The notes below the pieces were generated by a model that saw nothing but the letters and a program-made list of their open reading frames with translations, made no database searches and had not been told where the DNA came from. From Candidatus Daviesbacteria bacterium (GTDB lineage: Bacteria; Patescibacteriota; Microgenomatia; Daviesbacterales; UBA10151), in NCBI GenBank assembly GCA_016186985.1, contig JACPKO010000033.1, positions 1 through 13,066 of the forward strand: a DNA stretch of 13,066 bases. The letters run 5' to 3'. Of the stretch, positions 1-6,185 are shown piece after piece. The stretch's first letter is position 1, and each line of letters begins with the position of its first letter. The position numbers and the translations under genes are program-made.

Positions 1-214
1 TGTAATTGCTGTTGCTGCCGGAGGCTATCTGGAAACAGTTATAGAGGGAAAAACAGGGACTTTTTTTAATAAAGCTACAGTAGAATCATTATCCAAAGTC
101 TTGCAGAAATTTGACGCCTCCCAATATAGGGTTGAAGATCTGCGAAAAAATGCCGAGAAGTTTTCTAAAGAAAACTTTAAAAAGAAAATACTAGCACTAT
201 TGCCAAAAAGTTGA
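1..214 (+). CDS. Glycosyltransferase, GT4-like, C-terminal fragment (5' end outside window)
   Basis: The frame starting at base 2 is open for 70 codons to a TGA at 212-214. The visible residues begin VIAVAAGGYLETVIEGKTG. This matches the C-terminal nucleotide-sugar-binding lobe of GT-B glycosyltransferases of family GT4 (P-V-I-A-x-x-x-G-G-x-x-E-T-V-x-x-G-x-T-G, where the Glu contacts the donor nucleotide sugar). The tail (NAEKFSKENFKKKI) is the usual terminal helix of these enzymes. They transfer sugars from activated donors to lipid, polysaccharide or protein acceptors at the inner face of the membrane. The catalytic N-terminal half is outside the window, so donor and acceptor cannot be judged. 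The TGA stop is consistent with the standard bacterial code. Confidence 0.8.
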   Translation, partial: VIAVAAGGYLETVIEGKTGTFFNKATVESLSKVLQKFDASQYRVEDLRKNAEKFSKENFKKKILALLPKS

Positions 215-239
215 CTTTATGTCAAGACAAATTCACAAT
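211..239 (+). promoter_or_regulatory. Candidate sigma70-type promoter upstream of the small gene at 261
   Basis: A TTGACT box (211-216, five of six consensus bases) is followed by a 17-bp spacer and CACAAT (234-239, four of six). Transcription would start near 246, leaving about 15 nt before the ATG at 261. The box overlaps the stop codon of the glycosyltransferase. This is a match by eye only; AT-rich sequence gives such matches by chance. Confidence 0.3.
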
Positions 240-260
240 ATGGATGTAACATAAATTATT

Positions 261-446
261 ATGGACCGAAAAGATGTAATTAAACTATCTCCTCAAGATT
301 ATAAAGAAGTCGGGTATGTGCTGAGAGGATTAGGTCTTGAGGTTGTAAGAAGAGATCCAACCCTGCTCGAAAGATTTAGTAGTTGGATGGATCATACGAG
401 GGGTCAGTTAAACGTCAGACGTGCAATAGTTTTTAGATTACATTAA
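261..446 (+). CDS. Small hypothetical protein, 61 aa
   Basis: I do not recognise this protein. It is short, basic and hydrophilic, with no membrane segment, no Cys and no obvious catalytic motif. It begins MDRKDVIKLSPQDYKEVGYV and ends in an Arg/Val-rich stretch. Helix-friendly composition and an LSPQD-type helix start would suit a small DNA- or RNA-binding or regulatory protein, but that is speculation. It lies between the glycosyltransferase end and recF, on the same strand, with about 40 nt on either side. There is no Shine-Dalgarno site before the ATG. It could be a chance open frame: the length is only 61 codons, but it fills the gap neatly and has a candidate promoter just upstream. Confidence 0.4.
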   Translation: MDRKDVIKLSPQDYKEVGYVLRGLGLEVVRRDPTLLERFSSWMDHTRGQLNVRRAIVFRLH

Positions 447-452
447 TTATTC

Positions 453-461
453 TGTTAAAAT
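453..461 (+). promoter_or_regulatory. Candidate extended -10 element for recF
   Basis: TGTTAAAAT reads as an extended -10 (TG-N-TAAAAT, five of six in the hexamer). Transcription would start near 468 and give a leader of about 18 nt before the recF ATG at 486. No good -35 is visible (TTAGAT at 433-438 with a 17-bp spacer), which is tolerable for an extended -10 promoter. Weak evidence by eye. Confidence 0.3.
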
Positions 462-485
462 ACTCTTCGTTAGGGCCTCCCGAAT

Positions 486-1481
486 ATGTTACTTAAACAA
501 ATTAGTATCAATAATTTTCGAAATTACTTAAAACTTAAAATTAAGCTAAGAGAGGGGATAACTGTCTTAAAAGGAGATAATGCGCAGGGGAAAACTAATT
601 TTTTAGAAAGCATTTATTTTTTGGCAACCGGCAAAACGATTAAAAATGAAACCGATGAAGAGATAGTCAGGTTTGAGGAAACTGTAGTCCAAAAAACAGA
701 AGAGGACTTAAGAAAAAAATTTCTGATAAACGGTATCCCCCGAAGGCTAGTGGATTATTCAGGAAATTTAGTTGTGGTTTATTTTAGACCGCAGGATATA
801 GATTTAGTGTCCGGATCCCCTACTTTAAGGCGGGAATATATTGACCAGACCTTGAGTCAGATTGACCGGGAGTACAGAAAAGTTATGAGTACGTATCAAA
901 AAATAGTTACCCAGAAAAATAAACTGCTCAAATTAATCAGAGAAGGAATCGCAAAAGAGGATGAATTAATTTATTGGAATCAGGAGCAATTAAAATTAGG
1001 GATAAAAATCCAGGAGAAGAGAAAAAATTTCTTTGGAAGTATAAATTCTTACGAGAAAAAGTTTGGTCAGTTTGAATACCGATACTTTCCCAATGAAATA
1101 ACAGTTGAGAGATTAAAAGAATACCGTGACCGTGAAATTCCGGCAGCAGTTTGTCTGATTGGCCCGCATAGAGATGATTTTAGCTTTTATGAAATTGAGA
1201 AGGATTTATCAAAGTATGGCTCCCGCGGAGAACAAAGGACAGCAGTTTTAGATTTAAAAATTACTGAACTTGTATTTTTTGAAAGTGTATTAGGGGAGAG
1301 GCCCGTGCTTTTACTTGATGACATTTTTTCGGAATTGGATATATCTCACCGTCAACATGTTTTGGATTTGGCGAAATTGCAGCAGACGATTATCTCAACT
1401 GTCGAATACGATGAATATCTTAAAGAGGGGTTAAAAGAGGCGGAAATCTTTACAGTTGATAACGGGCTTATTAAAGGTTAA
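486..1481 (+). CDS. recF: DNA replication/repair protein RecF
   Basis: RecF is an SMC/ABC-like ATPase that, with RecO and RecR, loads RecA onto single-stranded gaps at stalled forks. The signatures are present in order: the N-terminal strand and NFRNY (residues 10-14); Walker A GDNAQGKT (30-37); FRPQDIDLV as the Q-loop region; LIGPHRDDF (224-232), a RecF hallmark; the ABC signature SRGEQR (246-251); Walker B LLLDD (275-279), followed by D-loop SELD (282-285). At 331 aa it is somewhat shorter than the roughly 360 aa usual for the family; the shortening seems to lie between residues 50 and 75, after the first helix. The ATG at 486 puts the core motif at the normal distance. Only a weak AGGG (472-475) precedes it. 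The gene is not next to dnaA, dnaN or gyrB, its usual partners elsewhere. The aspartyl protease gene follows 9 nt downstream and is probably co-transcribed. Confidence 0.93.
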   Translation: MLLKQISINNFRNYLKLKIKLREGITVLKGDNAQGKTNFLESIYFLATGKTIKNETDEEIVRFEETVVQKTEEDLRKKFLINGIPRRLVDYSGNLVVVYFRPQDIDLVSGSPTLRREYIDQTLSQIDREYRKVMSTYQKIVTQKNKLLKLIREGIAKEDELIYWNQEQLKLGIKIQEKRKNFFGSINSYEKKFGQFEYRYFPNEITVERLKEYRDREIPAAVCLIGPHRDDFSFYEIEKDLSKYGSRGEQRTAVLDLKITELVFFESVLGERPVLLLDDIFSELDISHRQHVLDLAKLQQTIISTVEYDEYLKEGLKEAEIFTVDNGLIKG

Positions 1482-1490
1482 TATTTAGCC

Positions 1491-1844
1491 ATGTCAATTA
1501 CTTACCTTAATGTCAAAGTAAAAAATCCGCAAAATCCCGTAAAGACCACAAAAGGTCATTTTTTGGTTGACTCTGGATCGGTTTTTTCTGTAATGCCAGC
1601 ATCTGTTTTGAAGAAGATGGGGATTGAACCCACTGATAAACAAACCTTTAGCTTGGCAAATGGTGAAGTTATAGAAAAGCAAGTAGGAAATGCTTTATTT
1701 GGATACTCAGGCAAAATCAGAAGTTCGCCGGTTGTATTTGGCGAGGAGGGCATTTATCTTCTTGGCGCTGTCACTCTAGAGTCACTCGGTGTAATTTTGG
1801 ATCCGATTAACCGGGAACTCAGGCCCCTTCCTATGCTGATGTAA
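1491..1844 (+). CDS. Retropepsin-like (clan AA) aspartyl protease, 117 aa
   Basis: The short single-lobe layout and motifs match bacterial retropepsin-like proteins. The catalytic loop is FLVDSGSVFSVMP (D27 catalytic, in D-S-G-S), followed by the helix SVLKKMGI. A strand segment LANGEVIEKQVGNALF comes next. The terminal flap/strand region LLGAVTLESLGVILDP is the conserved LLG-x-x-x-L-x-x-x-G-x-x-x-D-P end of the family. Such proteins act as homodimers, each subunit giving one Asp. There is no signal peptide or membrane helix, so it is probably cytoplasmic. It starts 9 nt after recF, with AAAGG inside the recF 3' end as a possible ribosome site, so it is likely in one operon with recF. The substrate is unknown. 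In bacteria, stand-alone members are often found without a defined role. Confidence 0.8.
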   Translation: MSITYLNVKVKNPQNPVKTTKGHFLVDSGSVFSVMPASVLKKMGIEPTDKQTFSLANGEVIEKQVGNALFGYSGKIRSSPVVFGEEGIYLLGAVTLESLGVILDPINRELRPLPMLM

Positions 1845-1857
1845 TATTGCCTTTGAA

Positions 1858-2136
1858 TTAATTCCTGGACCTGAAGCGGGCGGCAATGGTTGAAAGTTGG
1901 TAAGTTACAAGTACTATTAAGGCAGTGATTAAACCTGCATAGATAAATTTTGAAATAAGTCCTGAACCGGGAATTGAAGGTTCGATATATTCCTGGACAA
2001 AACTTTGAATAGCATCGTTCCAGGCTAGTGCTGCGACAACTCCGAAACCAGAAGTAATAAGCTGAAGCATTTGCGAGGTTAATTCACGGCGCAGACTCCT
2101 CTCCGAAGCTGTTTCATCCTTTCCCCTTTTTGCCAT
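1858..2136 (-). CDS. DUF5654-family membrane protein, 92 aa
   Basis: This small protein has a charged N-terminus, an amphipathic/hydrophobic segment (MLQLITSGFGVVAALAWNDAIQSF, about residues 23-46) and a clear second membrane span (about 62-85, rich in Ile, Leu, Ala and Val), then a basic tail RFRSRN. The sequence L-x-x-G-F-G-x-V-A-A-L-A-W-N-x-A-I-Q is the pattern I associate with DUF5654, a family of unknown function common in CPR bacteria and some archaea. It is convergent with the aspartyl protease (13 nt apart) and divergent from the NPCBM gene. The gene has a well-formed promoter whose predicted start falls on or beside the ATG, and no Shine-Dalgarno site, so translation is probably leaderless. 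Function unknown. Confidence 0.8.
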   Translation of the reverse strand: MAKRGKDETASERSLRRELTSQMLQLITSGFGVVAALAWNDAIQSFVQEYIEPSIPGSGLISKFIYAGLITALIVLVTYQLSTIAARFRSRN

Positions 2137-2142
2137 ATGTAT

Positions 2143-2171
2143 ATTATCTCACAGCCTTAATTTAGCTTCAA
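2143..2171 (-). promoter_or_regulatory. Promoter of the DUF5654 gene, near-leaderless
   Basis: On the minus strand, TTGAAG (2171-2166) is followed by a 17-bp spacer and GATAAT (2148-2143, five of six). The TG of an extended -10 lies just upstream (2151-2150). The predicted transcription start at about 2136-2137 coincides with the ATG at 2136. The -10 is immediately preceded by AGGCTGTG, as is the -10 on the other strand. Confidence 0.6.
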
Positions 2172-2202
2172 GTTTGATTATTTACATTAATATTAGGCTG
2201 TG
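2150..2202. repeat. Inverted repeat CACAGCCT / AGGCTGTG joining two divergent promoters
   Basis: CACAGCCT (2150-2157) is the exact reverse complement of AGGCTGTG (2195-2202), separated by 37 bp. With one extra T in the left arm, the match extends towards TTAAT/ATT. Each arm abuts a predicted -10 box, giving AGGCTGTGAGATAAT on the minus strand and AGGCTGTGTCTTAAT on the plus strand. This could be a paired operator or simply a strong extended -10 used twice. Confidence 0.55.
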
Positions 2203-2209
2203 TCTTAAT
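2181..2209 (+). promoter_or_regulatory. Promoter of the surface-protein cluster (NPCBM gene)
   Basis: TTTACA (2181-2186, five of six), a 17-bp spacer and CTTAAT (2204-2209, four of six) with a TG-N extension at 2201-2203. Transcription would begin near 2216, about 14 nt before the ATG at 2230. The -35 boxes of this promoter and the divergent DUF5654 promoter are only 9 bp apart. Confidence 0.5.
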
Positions 2210-2229
2210 TAAGTTAAAGATCCATTTAA

Positions 2230-3381
2230 ATGAGCTCTAAGTTTTTATCTGCTTTCAAATATTTTAAAACCCATTCAGTTAAGGTTAGCGTTATTTTTGC
2301 CCTTGTTATAGCAAATATCTCAACATTTTCAGTATATGTAATAAATCAGAGTTATCTTACAAATGAGCCTCAGGTCTTAGGTAAAGCAATCGATGCGGCC
2401 AAAGCCAGAGCTTCCAATTCCCCTAAACCTACCAAGGCGCCTAAGCCGTCAAAGGCTCCTAAATCAAAACCTTCCCCGTCTCCCACTCCAACTCCCTGGC
2501 CTACAGATTCATCGCTTTATCAAGAGTATTATTTATCAGATATACCCTGGGTCTCAGCCACTAATAGGGAAGGTCAGGGACCTGTAGAAAAAGATAAATC
2601 TAATAAAGATGAAAAACCCGGAGGCAACACAATCACTTTAAACGGTAAGACTTTTTCTAAAGGCCTGGGCGTACACGCTGAATCCAAGATTATTTACAAC
2701 ATAAAGGCTCAGTGCTCAAGATTTAATGCTATTGTCGGGCTTGATGATGAAGCAGGTCCTTTAGGATCTGTGATATTTGTACTTAAAGCAGATAAAGATG
2801 AAATTGGGAAAACAGAGACTATGAGAGGAAACACTACTAATTATGCAATGTATAAAGATATTCCTCCGGGCACTCTAACTTTAGAGCTTAAGGTGAACAC
2901 TGCAGATGGCCCGCCAGGGTTTACCTACTCAGATGATCATGCAGACTGGGCAGATGCTAAGGTTAAATGTTTAAAGGGTGCATTCGGAGCTGGTGCATCT
3001 CCTTCCCCTTCTCCAGGAGGAGTAAACATCTCCACGGGAGATTCAGACGATCCTTTTGTATATTTTCTTGATCTTGTTTTAGATACCAGCGATAATTTTA
3101 AAAGTACCCTAGTAAGAAGCCAAACAATCAGGGGAAGAATAACTCCTTATTTAACAATTGAACCGCCCGTAAACCCTCTTAAAATCGCCTACCGCATAAA
3201 GCTCATTGATGATCAAAATAAAAAAGTTGCGGATATATGGAGAGAAATAGGCAAAGCAGATATTAATGGAACCGACGCTCATCTGATAACAGATATGCCT
3301 TATATTCAAAATTCCATAGTAAAAATTTACATAAAGAAAAATAACAGCGAAAAGCTCATTTATACAGGAAAAATGAATTAA
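2230..3381 (+). CDS. Membrane-anchored NPCBM-domain (carbohydrate-binding-like) surface protein
   Basis: The order of parts is: a short basic cytoplasmic head; one N-terminal membrane helix (about residues 19-38); a Pro/Lys/Ser linker (about 62-95, PKPTKAPKPSKAPK type); an NPCBM/NEW2 domain (about 102-247); a second SPSPSP linker (about 256-262); and an unrecognised, probably beta-rich C-terminal domain to residue 383. NPCBM hallmarks are LSDIPWVSATN, GPVEKDKS, ITLNGKTFSKGLGVHA, a strand with CSRFNAIVGLDDE, and the closing DHADWADAKVKC. These domains are linked to polysaccharide binding in glycosidase-like proteins, but no catalytic domain is present here, so it looks like a binding or adhesion protein held outside the membrane. 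The stop overlaps the start of the next gene by 1 nt (TAATG), so the two are translationally coupled. A weak AAAGA precedes the ATG. Confidence 0.85.
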   Translation: MSSKFLSAFKYFKTHSVKVSVIFALVIANISTFSVYVINQSYLTNEPQVLGKAIDAAKARASNSPKPTKAPKPSKAPKSKPSPSPTPTPWPTDSSLYQEYYLSDIPWVSATNREGQGPVEKDKSNKDEKPGGNTITLNGKTFSKGLGVHAESKIIYNIKAQCSRFNAIVGLDDEAGPLGSVIFVLKADKDEIGKTETMRGNTTNYAMYKDIPPGTLTLELKVNTADGPPGFTYSDDHADWADAKVKCLKGAFGAGASPSPSPGGVNISTGDSDDPFVYFLDLVLDTSDNFKSTLVRSQTIRGRITPYLTIEPPVNPLKIAYRIKLIDDQNKKVADIWREIGKADINGTDAHLITDMPYIQNSIVKIYIKKNNSEKLIYTGKMN

Positions 3382-5759
3382 TGAAACAAATTTTTAATAC
3401 TTTGCTCGGTTTATTAGCGATACTGATCTTATTGTTTTTAATGCCTGAAATTAAAAAAATACATGCGGAAGGGATTTGGGTTGTTGAACCGGTAATCATG
3501 ATTCCTAAAAATATAGAGGCAGATTATCAAAAAGGAGTTTATGATTTAAATGAACAGAAAATATTAATTCTCGATGCCCTGGATGATGTACAGAATTTTT
3601 ATCAAAACAAGGTTAAAGATACACAAGGAAATGGGCTAACTTTTTCATATAAAAATGAGGTAACAGTAGTTTATACCGGTAAAGATCTTGATTATATAAA
3701 AGGACCCAACGGGAAATCTATACCCTTAGATTATTGGAATCAGCCTTCGTATGGGTGTACATATGGCGTATTTCTTAGGCAAGGTGGAAATAATAGATTT
3801 GGTAGTAATCCACCTTTTTTACGACCGTCTTCGGGCAAGTTATATATGGTTTATGTCATAGGTACAAGCTCAACAATGGCTTGTGCCGGTGCCGGGGCGG
3901 ATGAAGGATATCCTAAAAATTATCAACCAAATGCCTATTTTTCAGGGTGGCATTTAAATTGTCTGAATCCAAAAGATGAACTTGAGAAACCCATCTATTG
4001 CAACCCGTTAAATTCTAAGAGAAATATAGCACATGAATTAGGGCACAGCTTTGGATTAGGGTATTCGGGTTGGGCAAAGGCTCATACTTGTTCTGAATAT
4101 AATCCTCATTTTTGTAAAAATGATACACCCAGGCCTTTGCCGGACGAACAATCTGTCTCAAGAGAAATAATGAATTACCAGTCTTCAGCAGATAGACTTA
4201 AGGCTCCTTCCTTAGACTATTTTTTTATTTCCAATACTGAATATAACCCATTTGTAGCAAAGCTATTCAAAAGTCCATTTTTAAACCCTAACGGAATATA
4301 CGAACCTCCTCCGATAGAGGAAGAACAGGATCCGTTTTCAAATTATGGGGTTGGAATTATAAAATTACAAAATTTTAGTGTCACTTATCAAGATACTGTA
4401 AATATCGTCGGGAAAGGATTTGGGCCTAACCCGGATAAAATCCGATCTTACTTAGCAATATTTCCAATTAACAATAATCAACCTGATATAGATAACAAAT
4501 TAAAAGAATCTGAATTTGAAATAGTAAATTGGCAGGATGACACAATTACGTTTAGAATTCTGAAAAAGGATATGACGCAAATAGTTAAATATGGGCTTCT
4601 AGTTCATACTTTGGATGGTTATAATTTTCAGTCTTCTGATTCACAAACATTTGAACTTTTACCTTTTATAGTTGATCCGAATAGAATATACAACCGAAAA
4701 ATAATTGTAAATTGCGATAATGCTATTTTCCGACTAAAGAAAAGGGATTCAGTTGGAGATTTTGTAGATGTTCAGGTATACGAAAACAGCATTGATCCCG
4801 ACCCTAATAACCGATTTATTACTTTTTCCCCAAAAGAACTCGGAGCAGATGTATTTAGGATTAGCGCAGATCCAATCGATGGTATTGATGCTAGCCCAAT
4901 AGCGAGGACAATAGATGATTTTTCCGCAGTAGATTTCACATATACATTTGACTACCCAAACTGTCCTAGTTCTGGTGACGCAAATGGTAAAGAAATTACT
5001 TCCGTAAGAGTTACAAATAGACCTGACATTCCTCCTTTGCTTTCTGGAAATGCTGAAGGCTTGGGCCTAAATCTTACTGAGTTTGGATTAACTGAGGGAG
5101 AGGCTAAAGAAATAATGTTTCCTATTACAATTTTCTACAATGATGGTTCAGAAGAGCAAGAATATCTGAGATTTAAATATGAGCCCGATAGTGGAAGTGG
5201 CACTAGTGGAAAAAGCTGCATTTATTCAGAAGGTGATGTTTGCAGACAGGGAAATTGTTTGGATGGGTCACAAAATTGTAGCTACAATGTTAACTGTGGG
5301 TTTGTGGAGGGGGTTTCATCCGGTAGCGAAGTAAGTTGTCCAAATACAAATCCGACTCCGCCACCTGGCCAGTCCTGTAATGAGGATACTTATTATTGCG
5401 ATGGAAGAAAATATATTCATAAAAGCGGCGGATATTGGGATGGAGATAAGTGTGTTTATGATTTTGATGACCAGGGTTATGTTGAGGGAAAATGTGGAGT
5501 ACCTAGGTGTAACCAGGATATAAGATATTGTGATGGGAACGAGACTATTCACAAATTTGGAGGCTACCTAGATAAAAGTAATGGCGAGTGTGTTTATGAT
5601 TTTGATAATGAGGGTAGAAAAGAGGGTAAGTGTGGTAATCCAAGCTGTGATGAGGATACATACTACTGTGATAATGGTGAGACAATACACAAAACAGGTG
5701 GATATTTTGACAATGGTGAGTGTATTTATGACTTTCAACATACAGGAGAAAGCTGTTAA
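3381..5759 (+). CDS. Secreted metzincin-like zinc metalloprotease with IPT/TIG-like region and three Cys-rich repeats
   Basis: The N-terminus is a signal peptide or anchor (hydrophobic residues 8-21; possible cleavage after IHA at 27-29). The catalytic motif is HELGHSFGLGY (residues 218-228), and the Met-turn IMNYQ (263-267) lies 45 residues later, as in metzincins. H218, E219 and H222 are present, but the third ligand position of HExxHxxGxxH is Y228. H235 (AKAH) is nearby and might substitute. Residues about 323-432 resemble an IPT/TIG beta-sandwich (VTYQDTVNIVGKGFGPNP, then DDTITFRI). The region around 433-640 is unassigned. A Cys-rich tail starts near 610 and ends in three tandem repeats beginning at C666, C710 and C756; the last residue is C792. 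AGGAA lies 10 nt before the ATG. The extracellular substrate is unknown; it may process surface proteins of its own operon or of a host cell (inference). Confidence 0.8.
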   Translation: MKQIFNTLLGLLAILILLFLMPEIKKIHAEGIWVVEPVIMIPKNIEADYQKGVYDLNEQKILILDALDDVQNFYQNKVKDTQGNGLTFSYKNEVTVVYTGKDLDYIKGPNGKSIPLDYWNQPSYGCTYGVFLRQGGNNRFGSNPPFLRPSSGKLYMVYVIGTSSTMACAGAGADEGYPKNYQPNAYFSGWHLNCLNPKDELEKPIYCNPLNSKRNIAHELGHSFGLGYSGWAKAHTCSEYNPHFCKNDTPRPLPDEQSVSREIMNYQSSADRLKAPSLDYFFISNTEYNPFVAKLFKSPFLNPNGIYEPPPIEEEQDPFSNYGVGIIKLQNFSVTYQDTVNIVGKGFGPNPDKIRSYLAIFPINNNQPDIDNKLKESEFEIVNWQDDTITFRILKKDMTQIVKYGLLVHTLDGYNFQSSDSQTFELLPFIVDPNRIYNRKIIVNCDNAIFRLKKRDSVGDFVDVQVYENSIDPDPNNRFITFSPKELGADVFRISADPIDGIDASPIARTIDDFSAVDFTYTFDYPNCPSSGDANGKEITSVRVTNRPDIPPLLSGNAEGLGLNLTEFGLTEGEAKEIMFPITIFYNDGSEEQEYLRFKYEPDSGSGTSGKSCIYSEGDVCRQGNCLDGSQNCSYNVNCGFVEGVSSGSEVSCPNTNPTPPPGQSCNEDTYYCDGRKYIHKSGGYWDGDKCVYDFDDQGYVEGKCGVPRCNQDIRYCDGNETIHKFGGYLDKSNGECVYDFDNEGRKEGKCGNPSCDEDTYYCDNGETIHKTGGYFDNGECIYDFQHTGESC
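5376..5756 (+). repeat. Three tandem coding repeats of about 37-46 codons
   Basis: The units begin at 5376, 5508 and 5646 (residues 666, 710, 756), spaced 44 and 46 codons; the last is cut short at the C-terminus. Each has the plan C-x-x-D-x-x-Y-C-D, then I-H-K-x-G-G-Y, then C-x-Y-D-F, then a closing Cys (G-K-C-G in the first two, G-E-S-C in the last), so four Cys per unit. The pairing is likely disulfide-based in the extracellular space. I do not recognise the repeat as a named family. Confidence 0.85.
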
Positions 5760-5762
5760 ATT

Positions 5763-6044
5763 ATGGATGATTCATTACGAAGCTCTAATCTAAAAGACTA
5801 TTTAATCAATAATTGGAAATCTAACTTATCTATTTTGATACTTTTAGGAGGGTTGGTGGCGGGAGTTTATCTGGTTGGGCACCAGCAGATATTTAGACCT
5901 AAGGCCTCTTCCGATATCCAACAGGCATTTAGTGTAACTGATTCTGATGGAAACCCTGCTCCATTTGAGAATGGAGCATTCAAGACTAAATCCACTTCCG
6001 TAAAATTAAGGATTAATGATATTAATTCCCTAACCCAACCTTAA
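5763..6044 (+). CDS. Short membrane-anchored surface protein, probably a truncated remnant (93 aa)
   Basis: The N-terminus has a short charged head and one membrane helix (about residues 22-39, LSILILLGGLVAGVYLVG) followed by HQQIFRPKAS. In Microgenomates, long extracellular proteins often start with this kind of anchor ending in (V/Q)QQQ-[IL]-F-[RK]-[PS]-[RK]-A-S. After the anchor only about 50 residues follow (FSVTDSDGNPAP, then SVKLRINDINSL) before TAA, so it looks like the first part of a much larger surface protein. The start lies 3 nt after the protease stop, with AGGAG at 5744-5748 inside the protease 3' end, so it is in the same operon. The 140 nt that follow contain open frames (one running into carA) that may be decayed remains of the missing part. 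It could also be a genuine small anchored protein. Confidence 0.55.
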   Translation: MDDSLRSSNLKDYLINNWKSNLSILILLGGLVAGVYLVGHQQIFRPKASSDIQQAFSVTDSDGNPAPFENGAFKTKSTSVKLRINDINSLTQP

Positions 6045-6059
6045 CAATTCTCTTGATTG

Positions 6060-6088
6060 TTGACACATTCGCCTAAAGCAGATAAACT
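6060..6088 (+). promoter_or_regulatory. Candidate carAB promoter
   Basis: A perfect TTGACA (6060-6065) is followed by a 17-bp spacer and TAAACT (6083-6088, four of six). Transcription would begin near 6095, giving a leader of about 90 nt before the carA ATG at 6186. That leader contains the intrinsic terminator at 6152-6178. Confidence 0.5.
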
Positions 6089-6111
6089 AACAAAAATTTG
6101 GGCAGAAATCT

Positions 6112-6180
6112 ATGAACCTGGGGAACAGTTTGAATATCTTAATACCTCATCAATCCACCCAGGGGGTGGATTTTTTTTGA
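6112..6180 (+). other. Possible 22-codon leader ORF across the carAB terminator
   Basis: An ATG at 6112 opens a 22-codon frame (MNLGNSLNIL...GVDFF) that runs through both arms of the terminator and the T-tract, ending in TGA at 6178-6180, 5 nt before the carA ATG. The T-tract encodes Phe-Phe. The arrangement recalls the leader peptide of enterobacterial pyrBI, whose coupled translation suppresses a terminator when UTP is low. No Shine-Dalgarno site precedes it, and a 22-codon frame can occur by chance, so this is a hypothesis. It is out of frame with carA. Confidence 0.3.
6152..6178 (+). terminator. Intrinsic terminator / probable attenuator upstream of carA
   Basis: AATCCACCC (6152-6160) pairs perfectly with GGGTGGATT (6164-6172) around the loop AGG. 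The stem runs into a tract of eight T (6171-6178). It is a textbook Rho-independent terminator on the plus strand only. It ends 7 nt before the carA ATG, leaving no room for another promoter, so carAB transcription must read through it. It may also end the upstream surface-protein operon. Confidence 0.85.
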
Positions 6181-6185
6181 AAAAT

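Noticed and set aside
6057..6185. carA starting at TTG 6057 with a 43-residue extension
   Set aside because: The extension is unlike any CarA N-terminus, crosses the terminator hairpin and T-tract, and the ATG at 6186 fits the family start exactly.
6095..6185. PyrR site, T-box or known riboswitch in the carA leader
   Set aside because: No PyrR-binding consensus, T-box sequence or recognisable riboswitch core is visible; only the terminator and the short frame.
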